64,000 nt of DNA from CAIWAH01 sp964602595. Its GTDB lineage: Bacteria > Verrucomicrobiota > Verrucomicrobiia > Limisphaerales > UBA9464. This document shows positions 27,034-35,970 of this stretch, piece after piece (position 1 is the stretch's first letter; each line of letters opens with the position of its first letter). The stretch is taken from positions 1-64,000 of the forward strand of contig CAZRRO010000002.1 of assembly GCA_964602595.1 (NCBI GenBank). Reading direction: 5' to 3'. Both the position numbers and the translations under genes were made by a program. The notes beneath the pieces were generated by a model, which was given only the letters and a program-made list of their open reading frames with translations, was not told the DNA's origin and searched no databases.

Positions 27034-27087
27034 TTCCGGCGGAGATGAAATCCAACCACCCAGGAGCCAAACGTCGCAGCTGAACGG

Positions 27088-28395
27088 TCAAGGCACACGC
27101 CGCCCATCCTGCACCGCCGTCGCCGCCTCGATCTGGTTTCCCTCCGTCGTCACGGCGCCGACCTTTTCCTCCAGCTTGATGCCCACGGTCTGGCGTCGCG
27201 CGTCGCCGGTGCGGGTGTCGCGGATGGTGTTGCCCTTGAACACCAGGTCGCGCGTCTCGCCGCGCACGCGGATGCCGGCGGCGGGTTCCTTCGCTCCGTT
27301 GTTCTCGATGAGGTTGTCCTCGATCCGGTTGCGGTGGCCGGCCATGCCTTCGGTTTCGTTGCGGAAGAAGACGCCGTCCGCGCCGTTGCCGATGACCTTG
27401 TTGTTGCGGAGCAGGTTGTCGGTGTCCTTGTGGCCGATGCTGATGCCGAAACGGCCGTTGCCCTCCAGCGTGTTGCCCTCGAACAGACCGTGCTTCACGC
27501 GCCAGCAGAGGAACAGCCCGTCGTCGCCATTGGCGCGCGCTACGGAGTTGCGCACGACCGGCCGCTGCGAACCGCTGCCCGGATGGAAGCCGAGCGACGC
27601 GTTGCCCTCCGTGAGGCAGTCCGTGACGGTCACGTCGTTGCTCTGCTGGAAGCTGATGCCGTCGCCATTGTAGTGGCGCACCGTGCAGTGCTCGATGACC
27701 GCGCCGGAACAGCGGTAGAGGAAGATTCCCCCGCCCCGGCAGCCGTCGATGTTCACGTTTTCATCCTTGTTGCCCTCGATGGCCAGGTTCTCCACGCGCA
27801 CACCTTCCAAGTGGTAGCCGCTGATGACCGGAAAGACGGTCGCGGCCTGCGCGCCGTTGCCCGCCATACAATCGGCCATGAGCGGCAGGCTGATCGAGAA
27901 GGTGTTGCCGCTGCGGCCGGTAATGCGGGCAACGGTCCGGTGAAAGCCGTGCGCGTTCTTGTCCCAGATCGCCACGCCGTCGCCGACCGCGAAGCCGTCC
28001 GGATTCTTCACGGTGATCTGCTCCTCGCCGAAGTCGCCGTCCAGTTCGAGCGGTGACACCGCCGCCTTGGCCTTGCGCAGCACGGTCTTTTCGCCCTGGC
28101 CGCGCACGGTTACGTGGGTGCGCAGGTGCAGCGAGTCGCGCATCAGGAATTCGCCCGCGCCGATCTCCACCGTGCCGCCGCCCAACGCGGCAACGTAATC
28201 CACCGCCGCCTGGAGCGCGCGGTTGTCATTGCCGGTGAGGTCGGCATCGCGGACGCCCACGGTGATCCGCGGGTGTTCCCCCATGGTGCCATGCATGGCT
28301 TTGGGCAACTGCCGGTGCGGTCCCTCGCCGGCGGCCCAAGCGGGCACGGCGAAAACGGCAACGGCGGCAAACGATACGGCCAGGAGGTGTTTCAT
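27088..28395 (-). CDS. Secreted right-handed beta-helix protein
   Basis: A 435-residue protein with a signal peptide (MKHLLAVSFAAVAVFAVPAW, then AAG). The body has regular parallel beta-helix coils: repeated N-x-I or N-x-V strands such as GVRVENLAIEGNKDENVNID, CTVRHYNGDGISFQQSNDV and NKVIGNGADGVFFRNETEG. This is the pectate-lyase-like/NosD fold, often used to bind or cleave polysaccharide. The opening segment (NRALQAAVDYVAALGGGTVE, GAGEF) is the Pectate_lyase_3 start. No catalytic residues can be named with certainty. The start at 28395 gives the signal; the open frame extends to 28518. Confidence 0.85.
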   Translation of the reverse strand: MKHLLAVSFAAVAVFAVPAWAAGEGPHRQLPKAMHGTMGEHPRITVGVRDADLTGNDNRALQAAVDYVAALGGGTVEIGAGEFLMRDSLHLRTHVTVRGQGEKTVLRKAKAAVSPLELDGDFGEEQITVKNPDGFAVGDGVAIWDKNAHGFHRTVARITGRSGNTFSISLPLMADCMAGNGAQAATVFPVISGYHLEGVRVENLAIEGNKDENVNIDGCRGGGIFLYRCSGAVIEHCTVRHYNGDGISFQQSNDVTVTDCLTEGNASLGFHPGSGSQRPVVRNSVARANGDDGLFLCWRVKHGLFEGNTLEGNGRFGISIGHKDTDNLLRNNKVIGNGADGVFFRNETEGMAGHRNRIEDNLIENNGAKEPAAGIRVRGETRDLVFKGNTIRDTRTGDARRQTVGIKLEEKVGAVTTEGNQIEAATAVQDGRRVP

Positions 28396-28525
28396 GGTGG
28401 CTTCGCGGTGGAATTCTCTGGGCGACGCTAGCCCTGAGAGCAGCGCTGGCGAGTCGCAAAGGCGGCAGCCTGTCCGGGCGGCTACGCCATTGCCTCGGGC
28501 TCCCCGCCATACCCACACTGGCGCC

Positions 28526-29602
28526 GTGGCCGGCGACTCCCATTCCGTGCGTTGGTGGCATCCGCCCGCGTTTGCGGGATTCTGGACGCTCGTGGGGCTC
28601 GCCTTCGCGGGGCAGCTTTACCTGACGCAGACAAAGCTGGGCACTCCGGTATCGTGGGGCTTCGCGGTCACCCGTTCGTTGGCGGACTGGTATGTCTTCG
28701 CCCTGCTGTCGCTGCCGGCGCTCCGGTTGGCGCGGCGTTTCCCGCTCGGCAATGCGCCGACCCGCTGGCTGTTTGCCCTGCACCTCGTCGCCGGCCTCGT
28801 CTTCTCGCTGGTGTGGATGCTCCTGCGCGCCGGGATTGCGGTAGGGCTGGAACAACGCCCCTTCGCGGAGACGCTGCGTTATGCCCTCGTCGCGACGCTG
28901 GTGTTCAACGTCCTCGTCTATTGGGTCATCATCGTGGTGGCGCACGCGTTCGGCTTCTACGAACGGATGCGGGAACGCGAACGCCGCGGCCTCGAATTGG
29001 AGAAACGCCTCGCCGAGTCGCGCCTCCAGGCCCTCCAGATGCAGCTCAACCCTCACTTCCTTTTCAATGCCCTGCACGGCGTCAGCGCGCTCATGTATAG
29101 CGACGTGGATGCCGCCGACCGGATGCTCGTGCGGCTCAGCGAATTGCTCCGCCACGCGCTCGACCGCTCGGATGCCCAGCGCGTGCCGTTGCGCGATGAA
29201 CTTGGCTTCCTCGACCGTTACCTGGAGCTGGAGCAAATCCGGTTCGCCGGCCGGCTCCACGTGGTGCGGGAAATCGGCGACGCCACGGGTGATGCCCTGG
29301 TGCCCAACCTGATCCTCCAGCCGCTCGTGGAGAACGCCATCAAGCACGGCCTCGCCAGCATGATCCGCCCCGGCACGATTACCCTGCGCGCCCGCCAGTT
29401 GCCGGACCACCGGCTGCGGCTGGAAGTCGAGGACAACGGAGTCGGGCTGGGCCACGGGAAAGCCGGCGGCACCGGCATCGGCCTCAATAATTGCCGGGCC
29501 CGCCTGCACCAGCTCTACGGCGGGCGGGCGACGCTGGAGCTGGGTCCTGGCGCCAACGGCGGCGTGCGCGTGGCGGTGGAACTGCCGTTGGAGTTGAAGT
29601 AG
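28526..29602 (+). CDS. LytS/YehU-type sensor histidine kinase
   Basis: A kinase of about 358 residues with four N-terminal membrane helices (for example FAGFWTLVGLAFAGQLYL and ALVATLVFNVLVYWVIIVVA), a short coiled linker (RERERRGLELEKRLAESRLQ), then the PF06580 His-kinase box with the phospho-acceptor His in LQMQLNPHFLFNALHGVSAL. The ATPase N-box is ILQPLVENAIKHGL and the G-box DNGVGLGHGKAGGTGIGLNN. No ATG fits; GTG at 28526 (or 28547) is the likely start, since an ATG at 28394 would overlap the divergent start at 28395. No LytTR response regulator adjoins it, so it appears orphan here. Confidence 0.85.
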   Translation: MAGDSHSVRWWHPPAFAGFWTLVGLAFAGQLYLTQTKLGTPVSWGFAVTRSLADWYVFALLSLPALRLARRFPLGNAPTRWLFALHLVAGLVFSLVWMLLRAGIAVGLEQRPFAETLRYALVATLVFNVLVYWVIIVVAHAFGFYERMRERERRGLELEKRLAESRLQALQMQLNPHFLFNALHGVSALMYSDVDAADRMLVRLSELLRHALDRSDAQRVPLRDELGFLDRYLELEQIRFAGRLHVVREIGDATGDALVPNLILQPLVENAIKHGLASMIRPGTITLRARQLPDHRLRLEVEDNGVGLGHGKAGGTGIGLNNCRARLHQLYGGRATLELGPGANGGVRVAVELPLELK

Positions 29603-29611
29603 GGCAACCGC

Positions 29612-30904
29612 CTACCGGCCCGGCGCCGTGAGCGCGTCGTAGAAGGCCGCGACATGCCGCAGCGCGTTGGTTCGGCCCGCCTCATCGACCAACGCCGCGG
29701 CGACCGTCGCCGTCAACTCGGCGCGCCGTGCGACCAAGCGTTCCCGTGCGGCGGCAAACTGTCCCGGGGTCACGAGCTTCCCGACTTGTTCGAGTTCGTA
29801 GCGCGCGCGGCGATCCACGGCGGGCAAATCCGGCAAGTAGTCGTGCGGATAGGACTCCAGCACGGACTCCGTAACCCACGACGCGAGATCAAAATCACCC
29901 GCCACCGGGACGAAGCCGCCGTTGGCCAGGACGATGACTTCGGTGTTCCAAAGTCCTTGGCCATCCCGTGAAAGGGCGAAATCCCAATTCCCCAGCAGGA
30001 CGTGGAAACACCGCAAATCAGCGATCAGCTGGGCGTCAAAGTTCGCGTCCCTCAGCTTCGCCACCTCACTGTCATCCAAGGCCCGGCCACCCATTCGCTC
30101 AGCCAGCACCTCGATGTCCTCCACGATCACCGCACCGCGGGTCACCTGCCAGCCGACGTCCGGACCGGCATTGGTCGGCGACATGTCCGCGTAATTGATC
30201 CGGGCCCGGCGCATCCGCGGTGTCACGAAACCCAACACCTCCATCGCCTCATACGCCAATGCTTCCCGGTAGGCGGCCCGTTCGTCCCGCAGGCGCCCGA
30301 TGGATCCCTGGCCGCCTTCGGCGCAATGGGTGCCGATCTTGACCTCCCGCGCGTCCGCTAACGGCGTGCCGGTCCGGTCTTCCTTGGCCACCTTGAACTT
30401 GAGCTTCGGGAAGGGACATTCCTGCAGGCTCGAATTGCCGCGCACCCGCAGCGACACCGGCAGTTCGCTGCCCGCCAAGCGCACGTGTCCCGCGAAATAG
30501 GGCTTCGGCCGGACGGGCGGGAAAATGCCATCCGGCAAGCCCGCCAAGGCCAGGTCAAAATGCAGTTGAAGCGGCCCCGTCACCGTGAAGCTCAGGACGG
30601 AATTTGTCGCAAACACCCCGTCCGGATCACGGCGGCGGAAAAATCGCGGGCTCCCACCCATCGGCTCGCGAAACGGGCTGTCGGCCCCTGGAACATCCGT
30701 CCACGGCCCCTCCGCGTTGGGCGCAGATTGGAGCGTGCCCTGAAACGTCAGCGTGACGTCAGGCCCCGAAGCGTAGATCGAAACGATTGGCCCAGCTGCG
30801 ACGGGCGCCGGAAGCGGTTCCGGTGGCCAATCCGACCACGGGAAACCCGCGGCAACGGCCGCGAACCCAACCCATCCTGCAACTGTTCTCAGCATTGCGT
30901 TCAT
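29612..30904 (-). CDS. Secreted protein with possible CotH/kinase-like fold
   Basis: A 430-residue protein, unassigned. It has an N-terminal hydrophobic segment (VAGWVGFAAVAAGFPW), a short beta tail-like unit (VTLTFQGTLQSAPNAEGPWT), then a domain with VSLRVRGNSSLQECPFPKLK, which looks like the CotH opening (RGNSS...K-P-K-F). Further on, FHVLLGNWDFALS and PVAGDFDLASWV could be the catalytic-loop (NWD) and metal-binding (DFD) elements of an atypical kinase. That reading is inference from pattern. It converges on the histidine kinase gene with nine bases between the stops. Confidence 0.55.
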   Translation of the reverse strand: MNAMLRTVAGWVGFAAVAAGFPWSDWPPEPLPAPVAAGPIVSIYASGPDVTLTFQGTLQSAPNAEGPWTDVPGADSPFREPMGGSPRFFRRRDPDGVFATNSVLSFTVTGPLQLHFDLALAGLPDGIFPPVRPKPYFAGHVRLAGSELPVSLRVRGNSSLQECPFPKLKFKVAKEDRTGTPLADAREVKIGTHCAEGGQGSIGRLRDERAAYREALAYEAMEVLGFVTPRMRRARINYADMSPTNAGPDVGWQVTRGAVIVEDIEVLAERMGGRALDDSEVAKLRDANFDAQLIADLRCFHVLLGNWDFALSRDGQGLWNTEVIVLANGGFVPVAGDFDLASWVTESVLESYPHDYLPDLPAVDRRARYELEQVGKLVTPGQFAAARERLVARRAELTATVAAALVDEAGRTNALRHVAAFYDALTAPGR

Positions 30905-31094
30905 TCGTTATGTGCCGGGCAGGGTAAGAACTGCGAGCCCAACTCCGCCCCGGCCCTTACCAATGGCCGCACACTTCAAAAGCGGACATCCAATTGAAGC
31001 AACCCGAGTCCCGAAACACCCGCGACCCAGCCTGGTCCGATGGATGATCCCTGTCGGATTTCCCCTCCGGCGGGTGTTACCTACCGAAGACACG

Positions 31095-32522
31095 ATGCAC
31101 GCCACCGCCGACCACGAACTGCTCCGCCGCTATGCCCAACACGGCGCGGAGGAAGCCTTCACCGAACTCGTGCAACGGCACCTGAACCTCGTGTGGGCCG
31201 CGGCCCGGCGAATCACCGGCAGCTCCGACCTGGCGCGGGACGTGGCCCAGACGGTCTTCACCGACCTGGCCCGCAAGGCCGGCACTTTGCCGCGCGAGAC
31301 CGTGCTGGCGGGCTGGCTTTACCGGGCGGCTTGCCTAGCCGCGGCAAAACAGGTCCGCGGCGAAGCCCGTCGCGTCCTCCGGGAACAACATGCCATGGCC
31401 ACGCTCGCCCCCGCCGTCACCGACTCCGCCGACAGCCGCGCCGCGGAGGAACTCCAACCCGTGCTGGACGCCGCCCTCGCTGAACTATCAGACACCGACC
31501 GCGACGCCGTCGTTCTGCGTTTCCTGGCCGGCCATAGCTTGGCGGAGGTCGGAGCGGCGCTCGGCACCGGCGAAGACGCCGCGCAGAAGCGCGTGAGCCG
31601 GGCATTGGAGAAACTGCGCGAAGCCTTCCGCCGCCGCGGCGTGAATGTCGGCGGCGGGGTCATGGCGGCGGCCTTGGGCTTGGCCGGAGCCGAGGCGGCG
31701 CCGGCCGACGTGGCGGCAGGCATCGGCGCAGCCGCGCTCGCGGCGGCGGGAACTGCGGGCGGGACGGGCGCCACACTTTTGCTCATGAAGACCAAACTCA
31801 CCCTCGGAATCGTGGGCGGCGCCGCGGTGATCGCGGCCCTGACCTGGCAACAGCACAAACTCACCGGGCTCACCGAAGAGAACTCGGCCCTGCGCCGGCA
31901 ACAGGCTGCGAATTCGGCGACACCCCCTCCGCCCGCCACCATTGACCCGGCCGAGCCCGAAACGCTCGCCCGGTTGCGGGAACAGCAGGAAGAATTGCTC
32001 AGGCTGCGCGGCGAAGTAGCCGAACTTCGGCGGGCCGCGCGAGAGGCCCGCAACCGACCGGCGGCGGCATCGGATGCCGGGGCCACCCAAAAGGTGGAGC
32101 CGGCAGACCAGGCCAAAGCCATTCTGTTCGCCGAGGCCGCGGCCATTCTGACCGTCAACGCGCAGAAACATCTGTCCTTGGCACTACACGCTTATGCCAA
32201 CGAGCATCAGGGTCAGCTTCCGACCACTTTTGAGGATTTGAAGCCGCTCCTGGGTGGCGCCCTCGATCCCGACGGCACAGTGGTTGGAATCCCTCTCGAC
32301 CTGTTCGAGTTTCACATCCACGGGAGGGACGTTCGCATATCGGAGCCCGGGCTAATCCTGCTTCGCGAAAAGCAGGCCCGACGGCTGCCCGACGGCGCCT
32401 GGGAACGGACTTACACCCTGGCGGGCGGTTCCGTGCGCCGCATCAAACGGCCCGACGGGGACTTCAGCGAGTTCGAACGGGAAGGCACCGGCACGCCAGC
32501 CAATGCGCCCAAGCAGCCGTAG
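31095..32522 (+). CDS. ECF sigma factor with fused membrane helix and outer domain
   Basis: A 475-residue protein. Residues 1-175 are an ECF sigma: region 2 with ELVQRHLNLVWAAARRITGS and DLARDVAQTVFTDLARKAG, region 4 with AVVLRFLAGHSLAEVGAALG and EDAAQKRVSRALEKLREAF. An Ala/Gly-rich segment (185-225) leads to a membrane helix at about 234-250 (LTLGIVGGAAVIAALTW). A coiled coil (about 257-330, EQQEELLRLRGEVAELRRAA) and a C-terminal domain of about 115 residues (NAQKHLSLALHAYANEHQGQ onward) follow. Sigma and a likely anti-sigma/sensor are thus in one chain. The start MHATADHELL is at 31095. Confidence 0.88.
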   Translation: MHATADHELLRRYAQHGAEEAFTELVQRHLNLVWAAARRITGSSDLARDVAQTVFTDLARKAGTLPRETVLAGWLYRAACLAAAKQVRGEARRVLREQHAMATLAPAVTDSADSRAAEELQPVLDAALAELSDTDRDAVVLRFLAGHSLAEVGAALGTGEDAAQKRVSRALEKLREAFRRRGVNVGGGVMAAALGLAGAEAAPADVAAGIGAAALAAAGTAGGTGATLLLMKTKLTLGIVGGAAVIAALTWQQHKLTGLTEENSALRRQQAANSATPPPPATIDPAEPETLARLREQQEELLRLRGEVAELRRAAREARNRPAAASDAGATQKVEPADQAKAILFAEAAAILTVNAQKHLSLALHAYANEHQGQLPTTFEDLKPLLGGALDPDGTVVGIPLDLFEFHIHGRDVRISEPGLILLREKQARRLPDGAWERTYTLAGGSVRRIKRPDGDFSEFEREGTGTPANAPKQP

Positions 32523-32606
32523 GCAACGCGATGCCGGCAGCCCTTCGGCAGGGGCTAGCCCTGAACCAGCGGCGGCAACCTCACCATTGGCGGGCGTGCT
32601 GAAGAT

Positions 32607-32694
32607 TGCCGGCGATACGCCGGCAGCACTGTGGACCGATGGCACCACGGGCCGCCCACGCCTACTTCGCTACCCTGCCGGTTTCAAACCGGCA
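32607..32694. repeat. Pair of palindromes sharing TGCCGG...CCGGCA
   Basis: Two perfect hairpins stand 50 bases apart: TGCCGGCG-ATA-CGCCGGCA at 32607-32625 and TGCCGGTTT-C-AAACCGGCA at 32676-32694. Both are followed by GCAC. The second lies 9 bases from the stop of the UDP-glucuronate decarboxylase gene and may help end its transcript. The shared ends suggest a dispersed REP-like element in the 180-base gap between convergent genes. Confidence 0.6.
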
Positions 32695-32702
32695 GCACCG
32701 GG

Positions 32703-33689
32703 TCAGACCTTGGAGCGGAAGTAGGCGATGGTGTCCTTCAGGCCGTCGGCCAGCGCCACCTTGGGTTCCCAGCCGAGCGTCTGGCGGGCGCGGGTGATGT
32801 CGGGTTGACGTTGCTTCGGGTCGTCCTGCGGCAGCGGCTTGTGGATGATCTTCGACTTCGAGCCGGTGGCCTTGATGATCTCCTGGGCGAACTGGAGCAT
32901 CGTCAGTTCGTGCGGGTTGCCGATGTTGGTCGGCAGGTGGGCGTCCTTCCCTTCGCTCATCATCAGGCGATAGATGCCGGCGATCAGGTCGCTCACGTAG
33001 CAGAAGGAACGGGTCTGCTTGCCGTCGCCGAAGATGGTGATGGGCTTGTTCGTGAGCGCCTGGCTGATGAACGCGGGGACCACGCGGCCGTCGTTGAGCC
33101 GCATGCGGGGCCCGTAGGTGTTGAAGATGCGGACCATGCGCGTGGGGATGGCGTGCTCGCGGTGGTAGGCCATCACGAGCGCCTCGGCAAACCGCTTGGA
33201 CTCATCGTAACAGCCACGCGGCCCGATGGTGTTCACGTTGCCCCAGTAATCCTCGCGCTGCGGGTGGACCAGCGGGTCGCCGTAGATCTCGGAGGTCGAG
33301 GTGATGAGGAAGCGGGCGCCCTTGGCCTTGGCGAGACCGAGCGCCTTATGGGTGCCGAGGGACCCGACCTTGAGGGTCTGGATCGGCAGTTCCAGGTAAT
33401 CGATGGGGCTGGCCGGCGAGGCGAAGTGCCAGACGTAGTTCACCGGTCCCGCGAGGAAGAGGAACTCCGTGACGTCCTGCTTGATGAACTTCACGTCCGG
33501 ATGGCCGGCGAGGTGCGCCAGGTTGTCCGTGGAGCCGGTGATCAGGTTGTCGATGATGATGACCCGGTGCCCCTCGGCGAGGAGCAGGTCCGTGAGGTGC
33601 GATCCGAGGAAACCGGCCCCGCCGGTGACGACGGAAACGGGTTGGACCGATTGCTTGGGCGATGCCTTGCGGGCGGATTTCTTGGCCAT
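32703..33689 (-). CDS. uxs: UDP-glucuronate decarboxylase (UDP-xylose synthase)
   Basis: A 328-residue extended SDR enzyme. It has the NAD motif VTGGAGFLGSHL, and the catalytic Tyr-Lys in GCYDESKRFAEAL. WHFASPASPIDYLELPIQTL and FNTYGPRMRLNDGRVVPAF are signatures of UDP-xylose synthases. The enzyme converts UDP-glucuronate to UDP-xylose, a sugar donor for surface polysaccharide. A basic N-terminal tail (MAKKSARKASPK) precedes the core. The frame extends to 33767, but MAKKS at 33689 fits better and avoids overlap with the next gene upstream. It lies just downstream of the glycosylphosphotransferase gene. Confidence 0.9.
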   Translation of the reverse strand: MAKKSARKASPKQSVQPVSVVTGGAGFLGSHLTDLLLAEGHRVIIIDNLITGSTDNLAHLAGHPDVKFIKQDVTEFLFLAGPVNYVWHFASPASPIDYLELPIQTLKVGSLGTHKALGLAKAKGARFLITSTSEIYGDPLVHPQREDYWGNVNTIGPRGCYDESKRFAEALVMAYHREHAIPTRMVRIFNTYGPRMRLNDGRVVPAFISQALTNKPITIFGDGKQTRSFCYVSDLIAGIYRLMMSEGKDAHLPTNIGNPHELTMLQFAQEIIKATGSKSKIIHKPLPQDDPKQRQPDITRARQTLGWEPKVALADGLKDTIAYFRSKV

Positions 33690-33744
33690 GGGAATGGGAG
33701 TTGGAACACGCGGGCGGCCTCCGCCTATGGGCGGTTGCGCACCG

Positions 33745-35145
33745 TCACTTCGCACCCGTGCCGGCAAAGACGGCCGGAATGGTGCGCAGCAAAATCTTGA
33801 GGTCGAGCCAGAGCGACCAGTTGTCGATGTATTCGAGGTCGAGGCGGACCCATTCCTTGAAGTCCTTCACGTCATTGCGGCCGCTGACCTGCCAGAGGCA
33901 GGTGAGGCCGGGCTTCACGCTCAGGCGGCGGCGATGGGCGGGGTCGTCAAAGCGCCGGACTTCGTCCACTGGCAGCGGCCGCGGGCCGACGAGGCTCATC
34001 TCGCCCCGCAGCACGTTCAGGAGCTGGGGTAGTTCGTCGATGCTCCACTTGCGCAGGAACCGGCCAATCGGGGTGATGCGAGGATCGTTGGTGACCTTGA
34101 ACACGGGACCCGACATTTCGTTCAGCGCGGCGAGCTCCTGCTTCAACTGCTCGGCGTTGGTCACCATCGTGCGGAACTTCAGCATGGTGAAGGGCTGGCC
34201 ATTCAGCCCGGCCCGCTGCTGCCGGAACAGGACCGGCCCGGGCGACGACAGGCGGATCAGGACGGCCGCGACGGCCATGATCGGCAGCACGAACAGCAAC
34301 AGGATGGCGGCGCCGACGAAGTCCATGGCGGTCTTGGCGAGGGCCTGCCAAGAGGCTTCGGGACCGGTCCGGAACACCAGCACCGGGTGCCCGTGCAATT
34401 CGTCGGCACTGGCGCGGGAAAGCCGGGTCTGGAAGAAGTCGGCGAGCAGCCAGACGTCCACGCCTTCCAGTTCACAGACTTGGATCGCCTGCTCGATGGT
34501 GCCGAAGAGCGCCTGCCGCGGGGAGACAATGACGGCATTGGCCGAGGTGTCGTGCAGGGTTTCCGCGAGGCGGTTCGGGGAGGTCTCGTTGATGTCGAGA
34601 CGGGCGATGATCTCGACCTCGCCCAGCGACCCGGTGGTCAGGGATTTCTCCAGCTTCTGGGTTTCCTCGCCCGGTTTGCCCGCGGGGAACGCCCCCAAGA
34701 GAATGACCCGCCGGCGGGAGGCCTTGTTGCCGAAGCGGGCGACCGTCCAACGCCGGGCAACCTCCTCTTTCAGGAAGCAAAGTCCCGCGGCCAGCGGGGT
34801 GAAGAGTAGCATGACACCGCGCGCACTCTCGTCCTTGCTGAAGAACAGCACCGTGATCACCACCAACGAGACCCAGATACCGGATCGGATCAGTTGGTAA
34901 AGCGTCTCGCGCCGGGAATAGAACACGGGGCGCGAGTAGAACCGGTTCATGTCCAGCACCGGGGGCGTCAGCGGCACGATCACCAGCAGCAGCCAGGCGT
35001 AGGCGTCGAACTCCTTAATGAGCTGGTTCGGATCAAGGACGGGAATCGAGCGGATGGCGTGGGCCAGCCAGAACGCGAACGCAAACAGGCCCGCATCAAG
35101 GAGCTTGTGCAGTTTCGTGAGCAGTTGCCGCTGGCGGCTAAGCAT
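33745..35145 (-). CDS. Polyprenyl glycosylphosphotransferase (WcaJ/EpsE type)
   Basis: A 466-residue membrane enzyme that would load the first sugar-phosphate onto undecaprenyl phosphate for exopolysaccharide synthesis. The N-terminal half has about four membrane helices and a nucleotide-binding-like domain (RRVILLGAFPAGKPG). The C-terminal bacterial sugar transferase domain begins with a membrane helix (FVGAAILLLFVLPIMAVAAV) and has SPGPVLFRQQRAGLNGQPF, TMLKFRTM, KWSIDELPQLLNVLRGEMSL and VGPRPLPVDEV. These are the family's catalytic elements. It belongs to the EPS/exosortase block, between EpsI and the UDP-xylose synthase genes. Confidence 0.93.
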   Translation of the reverse strand: MLSRQRQLLTKLHKLLDAGLFAFAFWLAHAIRSIPVLDPNQLIKEFDAYAWLLLVIVPLTPPVLDMNRFYSRPVFYSRRETLYQLIRSGIWVSLVVITVLFFSKDESARGVMLLFTPLAAGLCFLKEEVARRWTVARFGNKASRRRVILLGAFPAGKPGEETQKLEKSLTTGSLGEVEIIARLDINETSPNRLAETLHDTSANAVIVSPRQALFGTIEQAIQVCELEGVDVWLLADFFQTRLSRASADELHGHPVLVFRTGPEASWQALAKTAMDFVGAAILLLFVLPIMAVAAVLIRLSSPGPVLFRQQRAGLNGQPFTMLKFRTMVTNAEQLKQELAALNEMSGPVFKVTNDPRITPIGRFLRKWSIDELPQLLNVLRGEMSLVGPRPLPVDEVRRFDDPAHRRRLSVKPGLTCLWQVSGRNDVKDFKEWVRLDLEYIDNWSLWLDLKILLRTIPAVFAGTGAK

Positions 35146-35202
35146 GTCTTCGGGTCGGTTCTATGCCCAATGGCGACGGCTGTTAAGGTGTAATTCGAAC
35201 CC

Positions 35203-35970
35203 TCAATTGGCCGCCACGCCCGCCGGCACCTCGATGGCCGGGGCCACCTCGCCGATGAGCTTGAGCAGGCGCGCGTAGGCCTCGTCCTCCCGGCCCGTTG
35301 GGCACGGGGCGAAGAACGAGATGTAGGCCCAGCGTTGGAGCACGCCTTTGGTCACCAGGTCGCGGATCATCCACCACTGGCGTTCCCAATGGCTTGCGGT
35401 CCGCTGGCCGTCGGCCACGAACCAGAAGACGTAAACCCCGCTGTAATTGACGGTCTGCGTCTCGACGACCGTCCGAATATGCCCGCCGAAGCGTTGGATG
35501 GGGAATTCCGTCCCGGTGCCCGGCAACGCGGCCTTGTCATACTGCTTCGACACGATGTTCCAACCTTGGCCGGTAAGGCAGTATTCGGGGCGGTGGATGC
35601 TCGTCCGGTCGGTGCCCATCAGCACGACGTTGACCTGCGCGGTGAACCCGTCCGGCGCCTTGTAGGACGCGCGCCCGTAAACCGTGTCCTTGGGCAGGTA
35701 GTTCAGTTCGAGATCGGTCACCGGGGTCGGCTTGTATTCGTAGCCGGGCAAACTGGTCGGCAAGGCCACCGAATTGGACCGCGTCAGCCGGCCATCCTCG
35801 CCGATGAGCGGGACATTGGACACCCGCACGCCGGGTTTCCCCAACTGCTGGATGCTCGACAGGCGATTGATGCCCAATGCGGCCAAACCGATCAGGGTCA
35901 ACGCAACGGCGGCCAGCACCGGGGCGCGACGATCGGGTGCGGTATTCGCGGCAACGGGAGCGTCGCTCAT
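35203..35970 (-). CDS. EpsI-type exosortase-associated protein
   Basis: A 255-residue protein with one N-terminal membrane helix (VLAAVALTLIGLAALGI) and a periplasmic EpsI/DUF3485 domain. The hallmark is SIHRPEYCLTGQGWNIVS, the HxPExC motif conserved in EpsI proteins. GVYVFWFVADGQRTASHWER is also typical. EpsI is encoded next to, or fused with, exosortases and is needed for exopolysaccharide or PEP-CTERM handling by a mechanism that is not established. Its ATG overlaps the exosortase TGA by four bases (35967-35970). Confidence 0.88.
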   Translation of the reverse strand: MSDAPVAANTAPDRRAPVLAAVALTLIGLAALGINRLSSIQQLGKPGVRVSNVPLIGEDGRLTRSNSVALPTSLPGYEYKPTPVTDLELNYLPKDTVYGRASYKAPDGFTAQVNVVLMGTDRTSIHRPEYCLTGQGWNIVSKQYDKAALPGTGTEFPIQRFGGHIRTVVETQTVNYSGVYVFWFVADGQRTASHWERQWWMIRDLVTKGVLQRWAYISFFAPCPTGREDEAYARLLKLIGEVAPAIEVPAGVAAN

